A stretch of 64,000 bases of DNA, taken from contig OY282386.1 in NCBI GenBank assembly GCA_958295945.1, positions 1,054,001 to 1,118,000 of the forward strand. The letters are read 5' to 3'. The translations under genes were made by a program, and so were the position numbers. The number at the start of each line of letters is the position of its first letter. Within the stretch, counting starts at the first letter, position 1. This stretch comes from Candidatus Poribacteria bacterium (GTDB lineage: Bacteria > Poribacteria > WGA-4E > WGA-3G). The notes under the pieces are model-generated. The model saw only the letters and a program-made list of their open reading frames with translations, was not told the DNA's origin and ran no database searches. Shown piece after piece: positions 54,832-63,608 of this stretch.

Positions 54832-55054
54832 ATTCTAATTAAAAACGAATATTTAATAAACATTTTCTGTACAAGATACAACTAATAGATTCAACACGTT
54901 CTATCTGTTGAGATTTTTCGCATCCTCATATAGGAGTTATCTAACAGTATTCATAGCATATAATTTGTAAAATACATTTACCATAGTTTATGATTCATAT
55001 AAAGGTATATGTAAATGCATTGATACTGTGGAAATGTTTTAGTTTCAAGAAGTT
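54832..55054. other. Intergenic region between divergent genes
   Basis: About 220 bp of AT-rich DNA between divergently transcribed genes, the natural place for the promoters of the 54331 gene and of lptF. I saw no strong consensus boxes, hairpins or repeats in it. Confidence 0.3.
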
Positions 55055-56263
55055 ATGAAAATACTTTCTCGTTATTGTCTTAAAGAGTTCATACCACCTT
55101 TTCTTATAGCACTCTTGTGTTTTACTTGTATCATTCTCTTTGATGAACTTTTTCGCCTTATCAAACTCTTTGTTAAGAAGGGTGTAAGTCCTTTTTATTT
55201 GATGGAATCACTGTTGTATGTCATGCCAGCAACAGTTGTCTTATCTATTCCGATGGCTGCATTAGTCGCAATCCTGTTGGCGTTAGGAAGACTCTCCACA
55301 GATTCGGAAATTATGGCAATGCGTGCGCACGGGATTGCATTCCATCAACTCCTGGTGCCACTTTTGAGTGCTACTGTCCTATTAAGTACAATAGACTTAG
55401 CGATGATGGAATATGTTCTACCGAAGGCTACCCTCGCTTCGGTCTCACTCAAACGCGACATTCAAAGACACAATCCCGCCCTCATTCTGGAGGAGGGAAC
55501 TGTCATGAAGGAACTTCAGAGTGAAGGTAAACTCTGGATGTACGAATCTATTGATCCAAAAACAGAAAGACTTAAAAATGTAAGAATCTGGGATGAAATT
55601 TATCCGGGACAGCCACGTCTAACTCTTGCCAAATCTGCTACACTCGGATATGAAAATGGTAACGCGAAATTGACACTCTACGAAGGTGAAACTTTTGAAC
55701 CACAAACTGATGGATCAGAAGGTTTTAGAGTAACCCAATTTCAACAACAAAGCATTGCACTTGATTTTACGCAGAACTTGCAACGCGGTGACTATAAGTC
55801 GCAACATCCACAAACGATGCGTGTAGGAGAACTAAAGACACATATAGAAAAACTGGAAAATTCAGTAAACCTAAAACCAGATAAAGTCTCTGAGTATACC
55901 ATCAATAAAATCCGATACGCTAAAGTAGAATTTCACAAAAAGTTTGCTCTGCCATTTGCATGTTTCGCGTTTGGTATTGTGGGTATCCCTCTCGGCTTTA
56001 TGGTGAAAAAGAACGGTAGAATGATCGGATTTGGAATTGGTTTGGCAGTGATATTATTATATTACCTTCTGCTTCAGATAGGTCAGAATTCCGGAATCAA
56101 CGGAAATCTCCATCCAGCCTTAGCTATGTGGTTTCCAAATCTCGTCATTAGTGTAATCGGTATAGTACTCCTTACGAGGATGTTCGGTGAAGGCAAGTTA
56201 AAAGCAATACAGAAAAGAGAACGTAATATCCCGCTTGTTGTGAATAGGAACGCTGAATCTTAA
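55055..56263 (+). CDS. lptF: LPS export permease LptF/LptG family (first copy)
   Basis: A 402-residue inner-membrane permease of the lipopolysaccharide transporter LptB2FG. Topology: three membrane helices at about 12-40, 60-85 and 100-120, a periplasmic beta-jellyroll (about 130-270), and three helices after 300. Y-C-L-K-E-F-I-P-P-F near the start and the G-R-L-S-T-D-S-E coupling-loop segment are typical. The adjacent gene at 56288 is the second permease subunit. lptA, B and C are not in the window. Which of the two is F and which G is inferred from order. Confidence 0.85.
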   Translation: MKILSRYCLKEFIPPFLIALLCFTCIILFDELFRLIKLFVKKGVSPFYLMESLLYVMPATVVLSIPMAALVAILLALGRLSTDSEIMAMRAHGIAFHQLLVPLLSATVLLSTIDLAMMEYVLPKATLASVSLKRDIQRHNPALILEEGTVMKELQSEGKLWMYESIDPKTERLKNVRIWDEIYPGQPRLTLAKSATLGYENGNAKLTLYEGETFEPQTDGSEGFRVTQFQQQSIALDFTQNLQRGDYKSQHPQTMRVGELKTHIEKLENSVNLKPDKVSEYTINKIRYAKVEFHKKFALPFACFAFGIVGIPLGFMVKKNGRMIGFGIGLAVILLYYLLLQIGQNSGINGNLHPALAMWFPNLVISVIGIVLLTRMFGEGKLKAIQKRERNIPLVVNRNAES

Positions 56264-56287
56264 TAGACTTATATCAGGAAATAAAAC

Positions 56288-57349
56288 TTGAACATTTTAG
56301 ACAGGTATCTGCTTAAAGATTACCTCAAAGCTTTTTTTGTCGGATTCCTATTTTTTAGCGCACTCGTTGTAGTCGTTCGATTATTGGATAAGGATATAAA
56401 ACACTTTGATGAAGGTATCTCTTATCTCACAGCAGTGAAAATCGTTCTATACCAAGCACCACGCCGTATTATGGAGATTGTGCCGGTATCAGGTTTTGTC
56501 GCCATTTTCTTCGTTTTGGGTCGCATGGTTCGTAATAACGAATTCGTTGCAATGAAAGCCGGTGGAATCAGTGTTTATAGAATCCTAACACCCGTAATTG
56601 TTGTTACACTGATTCTATGTATAATCTTCGCTGTATTTTATGACCGTGTCGCATCTCCAATATACCATGAAGCAAATCTCTTGCAGAAAAAAAAACGACC
56701 GAAACACGGAAGGTATCTTGTTTTCAAAGGTAAAGACAATCGTTTCTTTTATTCACATCAAATCAGTTTGGATGGTAAGGCAATAAATAAATTGACAATT
56801 TGGGAATCAGATAAATCTGGAGAACTTCAACGTATTATCTATGCGAAAAAGGCAACTTGGACTGAGACACATTGGTTGTTGAAAAATGGACACATTCGAC
56901 TGTTTGAAAATGGTACTGAAGTCGGGTATGAGAATTTTGATGAGAAGTCTATTGAAAGATACGAGGATCCCGCTCGTTTCATTGGTAGCGATAAAGACCC
57001 ACGCGCAATGACCATAAAAGAACTAAAGGAACAGATCGTATATAAAAAGGAAGCAGGTCAAATCTCGCGGATTGAACATGTTAAGTTACATCACAAAATT
57101 GCATATCCATTTGCTGCTGTTGTAGTAGTAATGTTAGGCGCACCAATTGCAATCCGATTCGGAAAGGCAGGATTTTTCGCGGGATTGGTTATTGCATTTT
57201 TTCTCGTATTTATCTATTGGGCAATCTCCTTCGCAACTTTGGAAGGTTTGAGTGAGAACGGGAAACTACACCCGTTTTTTGCATGTTGGGGGGCAAACAT
57301 AATCTACGGGATTGTCGGGACTCTCCTAATCTGGCGTACACCAAGATAG
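56288..57349 (+). CDS. lptG: LPS export permease LptF/LptG family (second copy)
   Basis: A 353-residue permease with the same topology as the upstream gene: D-R-Y-L-L-K-D-Y-L-K-A at the start, G-R-M-V-R-N-N-E-F-V-A-M-K-A-G-G in the coupling region, a central periplasmic domain (about 130-250) and three C-terminal helices. With LptF it forms the channel that extracts LPS for the Lpt bridge. The start codon is TTG, 24 bp after lptF, with AGGAAA upstream. Confidence 0.87.
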   Translation: MNILDRYLLKDYLKAFFVGFLFFSALVVVVRLLDKDIKHFDEGISYLTAVKIVLYQAPRRIMEIVPVSGFVAIFFVLGRMVRNNEFVAMKAGGISVYRILTPVIVVTLILCIIFAVFYDRVASPIYHEANLLQKKKRPKHGRYLVFKGKDNRFFYSHQISLDGKAINKLTIWESDKSGELQRIIYAKKATWTETHWLLKNGHIRLFENGTEVGYENFDEKSIERYEDPARFIGSDKDPRAMTIKELKEQIVYKKEAGQISRIEHVKLHHKIAYPFAAVVVVMLGAPIAIRFGKAGFFAGLVIAFFLVFIYWAISFATLEGLSENGKLHPFFACWGANIIYGIVGTLLIWRTPR

Positions 57350-57437
57350 ATGTTGATGTGAATTCGCTACGAATTATACTTCTCATACAACTTTCCTGCC
57401 AAATCAATTCTTGTATCAACTCAAATTGTACCCACAG

Positions 57438-58010
57438 ATGAAAACTTCAATACTCGGTGATTTCTTCTTTAAAATCCGCAGTTTCACTCCGATCCCGTTT
57501 ATCATCGCACTTCTATATTTCGCAAGTCCCACTTGGATCAGCGTATCCATAGGTATTCTATTCATAGTAATAGGGGAATTAATACGAGTCTGGGCAGTCG
57601 GATATGCAGGCGGAACGACACGTGCAACGGCACTCGGTGCTGCTCGCGATCTTGTCACAACAGGACCCTATAGTTATGTACGTAACCCGCTCTATCTTGG
57701 AAATCTATTACTCAGTCTCGGTATCACAATTTTTTCGAATGTCCTTTGGTTAATTCCTGTCTTAATTATAGGATATTTCATTCAATATCTTCCCATCATC
57801 TCAGTTGAAGAGAAATATCTACTTGATTCTTGTGGTAACGTCTATCAAAAATATAAATCTCATATTCCTCGATTCCTTCCTCACTTCCGGTCCTATCACA
57901 ATCAATCCCATCACGACTTTTCATGGTCACGTGCCTTCAAGAGCGAAAGACGCACATTGACCGCTATTATCTCTGTCATTGGCATGATTCTGGTCAGTAA
58001 TTTGGTCTGA
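57438..58010 (+). CDS. Membrane methyltransferase (isoprenylcysteine carboxyl methyltransferase-like)
   Basis: A 190-residue integral membrane protein with four or five helices. The SAM-binding signature near the middle, T-T-G-P-Y-S-Y-V-R-N-P-L-Y-L-G-N, and the later V-E-E-K-Y-L-L-D segment are those of the ICMT/PEMT-like family. Start is ATG 57438 (a TTG nine codons earlier is less likely). Substrates in bacteria are mostly unknown and include lipids and isoprenoids. It lies 88 bp after lptG on the same strand. Confidence 0.78.
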   Translation: MKTSILGDFFFKIRSFTPIPFIIALLYFASPTWISVSIGILFIVIGELIRVWAVGYAGGTTRATALGAARDLVTTGPYSYVRNPLYLGNLLLSLGITIFSNVLWLIPVLIIGYFIQYLPIISVEEKYLLDSCGNVYQKYKSHIPRFLPHFRSYHNQSHHDFSWSRAFKSERRTLTAIISVIGMILVSNLV

Positions 58011-58248
58011 GTTTGTTTCACTGTCCATCTGCAATGAAAATTATTCAAGACATAAAACCCTTTGGTGATTCGGAAGTTGACACACTTTCATAACAGTGCT
58101 ATAATTTTGCACATTACAAGGTAGGTTATTGAAATCACTCGAAACATCTATGATATAATTCAAAGCTGTACATAACTCTCGTGTCAGGTAGTGAAATTGG
58201 ACACGACGCGTTTAATTTTATATGGTTTCTGTATTTGGAGAAATATAC

Positions 58249-58473
58249 ATGCCAGTTCAGTGGAGAGAACACATTATTAGCACTCCTGACATATTACGAG
58301 GTAAACCGCGTATAAAGGGTACAAGGATACCAGTTAGTCTTTTACTCGGATACTTGGCAGCGGGATATACAACAGGTCAAATAATAGAAGAATTCCCGGA
58401 TCTCAAAGAAATGCAAATTCATGCCTGTCTTGATTATGCTCGTGAGTTAGCAGAATTCAAGGAAGTCGCTTAA
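58249..58473 (+). CDS. DUF433 antitoxin-like protein
   Basis: A 74-residue protein from ATG 58249 (GGAG 8 nt upstream). The sequence I-L-R-G-K-P-R-I-K-G-T-R-I-P-V, then L-A-A-G-Y-T and I-x-E-x-F-P-D-L, is the DUF433 signature, a small helix-turn-helix antitoxin-like family. DUF433 genes are normally followed by a DUF5615 PIN-like toxin gene overlapping or adjoining the stop. Here only the last third of such a toxin remains (58475-58633), so this is an orphan antitoxin. Confidence 0.88.
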   Translation: MPVQWREHIISTPDILRGKPRIKGTRIPVSLLLGYLAAGYTTGQIIEEFPDLKEMQIHACLDYARELAEFKEVA

Positions 58474-58474
58474 T

Positions 58475-58633
58475 GGCATTGCGGTTATAGCACTTCAAGT
58501 GCGAAACCATCCCGAAGTTCTATCACAAATTTTGACACGACTAAAAGATTATCTATTATCCAATCCTGATATGGAACACTATAAAGGCAAGCTCTTTTTG
58601 GTAGAAGTACATCGAATTAGAATTCGTCAATGA
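58475..58633 (+). pseudogene. 3' remnant of a DUF5615 PIN-like toxin gene
   Basis: The frame starting right after the DUF433 stop reads G-I-A-V-I-A-L-Q-V-R-N-H-P-E-V-L and ends with K-G-K-L-F-L-V-E-V-H-R-I-R-I-R-Q, 52 codons to TGA 58631-58633. This is the C-terminal part of DUF5615 toxins. The N-terminal part with the first catalytic aspartates (usually L-L-D-E near the start) is missing, and no start codon is available; an internal deletion removed it exactly at the junction. Confidence 0.8.
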
Positions 58634-58647
58634 AATAGGAAGGAATT

Positions 58648-59715
58648 ATGATAAAACTCAACAGAAATTATTTACTATATAGCGGCTCATTGGTACTTCA
58701 TTTGGTTTGTGCGCTGACTATAGCAACCGCCCAAACTCCTCAACAAATTGCCCAGAAAGCGTTCCGCTCTACAGTTCTTCTCGTTATGGAAGATAAAAAC
58801 GGTCAACCGCTTTCATTAGGTAGCGGATTCTTTGTTAAACAAGAACAGATTGCAACAAACCTCCACGTTGTTGAGGGGGCTACAAGAGGATACGCAAAGT
58901 TAGTCGGCAAAGAGGCAAAGTTCAATATTGAAGGCTACACGGCAATTGACGAGAAACGTGATCTTATAATCCTAAAGGTTACGGCTATTGGAACGCAGAC
59001 TATTCCGCTCGGTAATAGCGATTTAGCACAAGTAGGAGAGACGGTTTACGCTGTGGGCAATCCGCGTGGATTAGAAGGGACGTTCTCAGATGGCATTATC
59101 AGCAGTATTCGCCCGGTTGGTAGTGACAAACTGGTTCAAATTACCGCGCCACTTTCTCCGGGCAGCAGTGGAGGTCCAGTGCTAAACCGAATGGGTGAAG
59201 TGATAGGTGTTTCTGTTTTAACTATCAGCAATGGGCAGAACCTCAACTTCGCGATACCTTCAAATTATCTAAAAACTCTCATTGCCAAAGTTGGATACGC
59301 GAAACCCTTGTCTCAGGCGAAACCTACTAAAGAACAACGATCAATACTGACTGACTTCAATAGTCCAGGTGTTGAAGGAGTAACTGCTAGTAAGTTCAAA
59401 TGGGATGTTAATTCAGTTGGTCCGGTAGGAAGAGAATATACGTTTTCCTTGCGAAACCGGATACGCGAAAATGTGAGAAATATTAATTGTCTTGTAATCT
59501 TCTATGATGTTGAGGGTGATCCGATTGATTCAGAATTTATGAAAATTCGAGAAACAATTTACGCTGGAACAGCCAAACGGATTAAAGAATTTGTCAGTGA
59601 TGACAGTGTTAAAGAACTGTCAACGCGGACTGGTCAGTCCAACCGTTATGGACATAAGGAAATTCTTGAAACTTATGTAAAATTTAGAATCCTTGACTAT
59701 GAAATTGTAAAATGA
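58648..59715 (+). CDS. Secreted trypsin-like serine protease (S1C/DegP-like), copy 1
   Basis: A 355-residue protease with a signal peptide (cleavage near T-A-Q, residue 29). The catalytic triad is H73 (A-T-N-L-H-V-V), D105 (K-R-D-L-I-I-L) and S174 (S-P-G-S-S-G-G-P). No PDZ domain follows; the C-terminal 120 residues are an uncharacterised beta-rich domain ending D-Y-E-I-V-K. It should act in the periplasm. GGAAGGAATT lies before the ATG. The paralogue at 59750 is in tandem, 34 bp downstream. Confidence 0.88.
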   Translation: MIKLNRNYLLYSGSLVLHLVCALTIATAQTPQQIAQKAFRSTVLLVMEDKNGQPLSLGSGFFVKQEQIATNLHVVEGATRGYAKLVGKEAKFNIEGYTAIDEKRDLIILKVTAIGTQTIPLGNSDLAQVGETVYAVGNPRGLEGTFSDGIISSIRPVGSDKLVQITAPLSPGSSGGPVLNRMGEVIGVSVLTISNGQNLNFAIPSNYLKTLIAKVGYAKPLSQAKPTKEQRSILTDFNSPGVEGVTASKFKWDVNSVGPVGREYTFSLRNRIRENVRNINCLVIFYDVEGDPIDSEFMKIRETIYAGTAKRIKEFVSDDSVKELSTRTGQSNRYGHKEILETYVKFRILDYEIVK

Positions 59716-59749
59716 TGTCCTTAAAAAGCTATAATAGAAAGAGTATACT

Positions 59750-60757
59750 ATGCAAATTCCGCCAACACCTCAACAGATAGCCAAAAACGCCTTTAACTCT
59801 ACAGTAGCCTTAGAAACGGAACTTGCAAATGGAGGAAGACATACACTAGGTAGTGGATTCTTCATAAGCGATGGACTGATTGCGACTAACTTGCATGTTA
59901 TTCACAGAGTTCATAAATGCTACGCAAGATTGGTTAACCAAACAAGTGAGTCCCTCATAGAAGGATATACACATATTGATGTGGAACACGATCTGATTAT
60001 TCTAAAGGTTCCGGGACTCAATGCTCCGGTACTACAGTGTAGCAACAGCGATGCTTCTCAGGTTGGTGACACGGTTTACGTCGTTGGTAATCCACGAGGT
60101 TTAAATGGTACATTCTCTAATGGTATCATAAGCGGAATCCGTCCAGATCCTCATGGAAAAGTTATACAAATGACCGCACCAATATCTCCTGGAAGTAGTG
60201 GGGGACCCGTACTAAATGGCAGAGCGGAAGTCATAGGCGTTTCATACGCTAGTCACAGAGATGGGCAGAATCTCAACTTTGTAATTCCCTCCAACTATCT
60301 AACAATACTTCTGTCAAAACCTATGAACTTCATTCCTTTGTTTCAAACTAAATATGAAGGCGTAACATGGATTACAAAACCTTTGACTTGGAATGGTACC
60401 GCAACCTATACATTTTCTTTACAAAACAAGCACCGCTGGCGAGTCAAAGACGTTCATTGCCTAGTACTGTTTAATGATGAATTAAAAAGACAGATCGGTT
60501 GGGATATAGTAAAGAGAACAGAGGTAATACCAGCTGGAAGAACTGTTGATATAACTCGCCCCAGTATTTTTGATATCTCACATCTTCAAAACATGAATTT
60601 TAGTGAGTACAGTGTGGCTGATAAAATAGCGTTTTTCATTTCTAATATTATTAACAGTGGTAAAAATATCAGTGATTATAATATTGTTGATCCTATAGCA
60701 CAGAGGCCAGGTGGTAGTTACGAGGTAAGAGTTATTGATTATCAGGTAATTTTGTAA
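59750..60757 (+). CDS. Trypsin-like serine protease, copy 2, lacking a signal peptide
   Basis: A 335-residue paralogue of the protease at 58648. Its triad is H49 (A-T-N-L-H-V-I), D81 (E-H-D-L-I-I-L) and S150 (S-P-G-S-S-G-G-P), all intact. It starts at the point that corresponds to the mature N-terminus of copy 1 (P-Q-Q-I-A) and so has no signal peptide; the product should stay in the cytoplasm unless the true start is lost. The C-terminal domain is partly conserved (T-F-S-L-Q-N-K, V-I-D-Y-Q-V-I-L). The pair arose by tandem duplication. Confidence 0.85.
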   Translation: MQIPPTPQQIAKNAFNSTVALETELANGGRHTLGSGFFISDGLIATNLHVIHRVHKCYARLVNQTSESLIEGYTHIDVEHDLIILKVPGLNAPVLQCSNSDASQVGDTVYVVGNPRGLNGTFSNGIISGIRPDPHGKVIQMTAPISPGSSGGPVLNGRAEVIGVSYASHRDGQNLNFVIPSNYLTILLSKPMNFIPLFQTKYEGVTWITKPLTWNGTATYTFSLQNKHRWRVKDVHCLVLFNDELKRQIGWDIVKRTEVIPAGRTVDITRPSIFDISHLQNMNFSEYSVADKIAFFISNIINSGKNISDYNIVDPIAQRPGGSYEVRVIDYQVIL

Positions 60758-60894
60758 AATCAATAGTAATTTGGGTACTCACTTATAATTTTCTGTAACA
60801 ACTAATTTTGTATACTTCATAATAGGCCTTGACATCCCATCTACAACCACATACAATAAACCTCAAAATAAAATGATCTTTGCGGAGATTTTTC

Positions 60895-61527
60895 ATGGCA
60901 ACAATCGAAAGAGTATTTGACTCACCCGGTCCTCAACCAAACGGTATGCAAGCGACTGAAGAAGGACTCTGGATAATTGACCAACGCAGCAATGAAGTTC
61001 ATCTCGTATCTTATGATGGTGAGGTGAAAAGGACACTTGAAACTGGTTCGGATAGAGGCAGCGGCATTACAGATACAGGCACTACACTTTGGCTTGCTTC
61101 AACCTATAGTTGTGAAATATTGTCTATCGATCCAGAAAACGGTAAAACAATTGCCTCTTACGAAACACCAGGGGCAGGACAAACAGGAGCACACGGTTTG
61201 GAATGGAGAGACAATAAACTATGGACTGCTGTGCCACCCTCGGCTACAATATATCAGGTTGATGTAGAAGACGATTTCAAGGTAATCCACACGATCCCTG
61301 CGCCTGACGATAGACCCCACGGAATTGCTTGGGTAGGAGACGATCTGTGGTGTGTTGAGACGAACCATCGCGCAATATATCAACTCAACCCAGAAAATGG
61401 AGACCATATTAACAAAATTGATATACCAGAACCACACCCAGAACCCCATGGTATGACCTATTGGGAAGGACATTTCTGGTATTGTGATGCACATACAACG
61501 GCTGTCTGTCGTGTGGAACTATCCTAA
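60895..61527 (+). CDS. Beta-propeller (SMP-30/Vgb-like) protein
   Basis: A 210-residue protein from ATG 60895 (GGAG 7 nt upstream). It consists of about five blades of a six-bladed propeller of the Vgb/SMP-30/YncE type, with repeats such as G-M-Q-A-T-E-E-G-L-W-I, G-L-E-W-R-D-N-K-L-W, G-I-A-W-V-G-D-D-L-W and G-M-T-Y-W-E-G-H-F-W. It lacks a signal peptide. Possible roles are lactonase-like or a scaffold. Its stop overlaps the start of the lipoate ligase by one base (TAATG), so the two are coupled. Confidence 0.75.
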   Translation: MATIERVFDSPGPQPNGMQATEEGLWIIDQRSNEVHLVSYDGEVKRTLETGSDRGSGITDTGTTLWLASTYSCEILSIDPENGKTIASYETPGAGQTGAHGLEWRDNKLWTAVPPSATIYQVDVEDDFKVIHTIPAPDDRPHGIAWVGDDLWCVETNHRAIYQLNPENGDHINKIDIPEPHPEPHGMTYWEGHFWYCDAHTTAVCRVELS

Positions 61528-62309
61528 TGTTGACCAATGGTAGACTCTTGAAGATGGGGAAAAACTGTGCTGTAATGAATATGGCAATTGATGAAGCAAT
61601 TCTAATTGCACAGAAGGAAAATCCTATCCCTACTTTAAGGTTCTATGATTGGACGAATCCTGCGTTCAGTTTCGGTTATTTTCAAAATATAACGTCAGAT
61701 GTAAACGTGTATGCATGTCGTGAAGAAAACATAGAACTGGTTAAACGGATGACAGGAGGAGGTACAGTCATACACGGTTGGGATTTGACCTATTCACTGA
61801 TTAAACCGCGTTATTCTGGAGAAGAGACAGTCTCAGAGATGTATCAACAAATTGGGAAAAACCTTGTCAATTCACTTGTAAGACTCGGTATTCCAGCAAC
61901 ACGTTATATTCCTTCTACAAATCAGGATACTTTGTCTCAAAATATCTGTTTGACAAATCTCGCTGAACACGATGTGTTATGCAACGATAAAAAGATTGCA
62001 GGCGTGTCAGTCAGACGCAACAGAAACGGTATTTTGTTTCAAGGATATATCTCGTTGGATTCACCGCCAAATCCTATACTTAAAAGAGTGTCAAAACATA
62101 GAGAGGGACAAAAGGTAGTAAAGGAGAATTCATCTGCAATAAATACTGATGGACGTTGCATCAATAGAAATATACTTATCCAAACTATTTGTGAAACATT
62201 TGACATAGGAATATCGTTTAATGTTGGTAAAATGTCGGAGAAAGAATTGGCACTTGCAGAGGAGTTAGCAATGAACAAATATGAAACAGATGTATGGAAT
62301 TTCAATTGA
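61527..62309 (+). CDS. Lipoate-protein ligase A family protein
   Basis: A 260-residue biotin/lipoate ligase-fold protein that attaches lipoate (or octanoate) to lysines of 2-oxoacid dehydrogenase and glycine-cleavage subunits. The signature R-M-T-G-G-G-T-V-I-H near residues 72-81, the catalytic lysine in D-K-K-I-A-G-V-S near 150 and F-Q-G-Y-I-S-L-D are present. It lacks the full C-terminal accessory domain of LplA, so a LipM/LplJ-like or octanoyltransferase function is possible. Translation is coupled to the upstream propeller gene. Confidence 0.83.
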   Translation: MLTNGRLLKMGKNCAVMNMAIDEAILIAQKENPIPTLRFYDWTNPAFSFGYFQNITSDVNVYACREENIELVKRMTGGGTVIHGWDLTYSLIKPRYSGEETVSEMYQQIGKNLVNSLVRLGIPATRYIPSTNQDTLSQNICLTNLAEHDVLCNDKKIAGVSVRRNRNGILFQGYISLDSPPNPILKRVSKHREGQKVVKENSSAINTDGRCINRNILIQTICETFDIGISFNVGKMSEKELALAEELAMNKYETDVWNFN

Positions 62310-62401
62310 TCTAATTTTACATTGACAGGTTTTCCTAAAAATAGTACACTCTGTGCACATTTATTGTTTATTGCACATTTTGGCTAAGATAGAGGCTAAC
62401 A

Positions 62402-63250
62402 ATGGATCCACTATGTTTAGAACACTGCATAACTGAATCGGAAAAACAACAATTTGAAGAAAACGGTTACTTTTCTGTAGAGGATGCTATTCCTCAAGAA
62501 ATGGTTGAGAAATTAATAGTTGCATTTGACCGTATTGGTGCCGCGCATTTAGGTAAAGACGAACTACCACACGGTGCAAGGTTCAACATACTTGACTTTG
62601 TAGGCAGAGATGACATCTTTATTGAACTTCTTGATTGGCACACAACATTTCCAAAGGTTTGGGGGATTTTAGGGTGGAATATCAAACTCTATCATTCCCA
62701 CATGATTGCCCTACCTCCGCTTCCAGAGGAAGAACATGATAAACAAAAACGGCTTGGTTGGCATCAGGATAGTGGAAGATTGAACATAGAACTGGAAGGA
62801 GACCCGCGTCCTCGTGTTTCATTGAAAGTTGCATATTTTTTGACTGATACATCTGTGCCGGGTCGTGGCAATTTCAGTGTGCTACCCGGTAGCCAAAAGT
62901 TCAATAAAATTGAAATGCCAGAAGATGGCAATGCTAACCCAGAAAACGCAACGCCTGTTTTTGCTAAACCCGGCACTGCCGTCCTTTTTGACAGACGTTT
63001 ATGGCATTCAGTCGGACAGAATACATCCGACATTACACGTAAAGTGATATTCTATGGATATAGTTATCGGTGGTTGCAGCCGCGCGACGATATGACAGTT
63101 GAACATTATATGGAAAACTCTGACCCAATTCGGCAACAAATCTTAGGTAAGAGTACAGGAGGGATGGGGTATACTTCCCCTGGAGATAAAGATGTCCCGC
63201 TGCGTATATGGATTCAAGAAAAACTCGGTTCCGAAGCAGTTGCAAGATAA
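62402..63250 (+). CDS. Phytanoyl-CoA dioxygenase family protein
   Basis: A 282-residue Fe(II)/2-oxoglutarate-dependent oxygenase. The iron triad is H121-x-D123 (G-W-H-Q-D-S-G-R) and H202 (L-W-H-S-V-G), with R213 a candidate 2-oxoglutarate ligand. The double-stranded beta-helix is complete. Substrate cannot be predicted; members of this family are abundant in Poribacteria-like genomes. It stands 92 bp after the ligase gene with no strong ribosome site. Confidence 0.9.
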   Translation: MDPLCLEHCITESEKQQFEENGYFSVEDAIPQEMVEKLIVAFDRIGAAHLGKDELPHGARFNILDFVGRDDIFIELLDWHTTFPKVWGILGWNIKLYHSHMIALPPLPEEEHDKQKRLGWHQDSGRLNIELEGDPRPRVSLKVAYFLTDTSVPGRGNFSVLPGSQKFNKIEMPEDGNANPENATPVFAKPGTAVLFDRRLWHSVGQNTSDITRKVIFYGYSYRWLQPRDDMTVEHYMENSDPIRQQILGKSTGGMGYTSPGDKDVPLRIWIQEKLGSEAVAR

Positions 63251-63608
63251 TCTATAGTTGTACATTGCTAATAGAAAACGCCGCATTTTTGTAGCACAAA
63301 CTGCCAGTTGTGATGTCGTTCAAGACTTTCTTAACAAATGTTAATGGGATAGACATTTATAGAATGGTATTACCTTTAACAGAAACGATTTACCTGAATT
63401 CTATATTAAACGCGTTGTAGCCTCGCAATTTATTGTGCCTATTACAATCTCTTTATAGTAAAACCATAGTTATTTTCACACTACGGTAGGTTCGGTTTCC
63501 TAACCGAACCGGTGTTTTTTCAGTGTCATAGATGCGGTTAGCAAACAGCATCTGCCGTGGAGTGTGCACATATTCTTGCATTTCACTATTAATTGATACG
63601 GTAAATTA
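63251..63608. repeat. Intergenic region with a TTCGG palindrome
   Basis: These 350 bp hold no gene. A perfect hairpin GGTTCGGTT (63489-63497), loop TCCT, AACCGAACC (63502-63510), preceded by CTACGGTA, matches the design of the GCGAGG palindrome at 43911 with a different stem. TAGCACAAACTGCCAGT at about 63291 is half of the palindrome seen at 23226. Confidence 0.5.
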
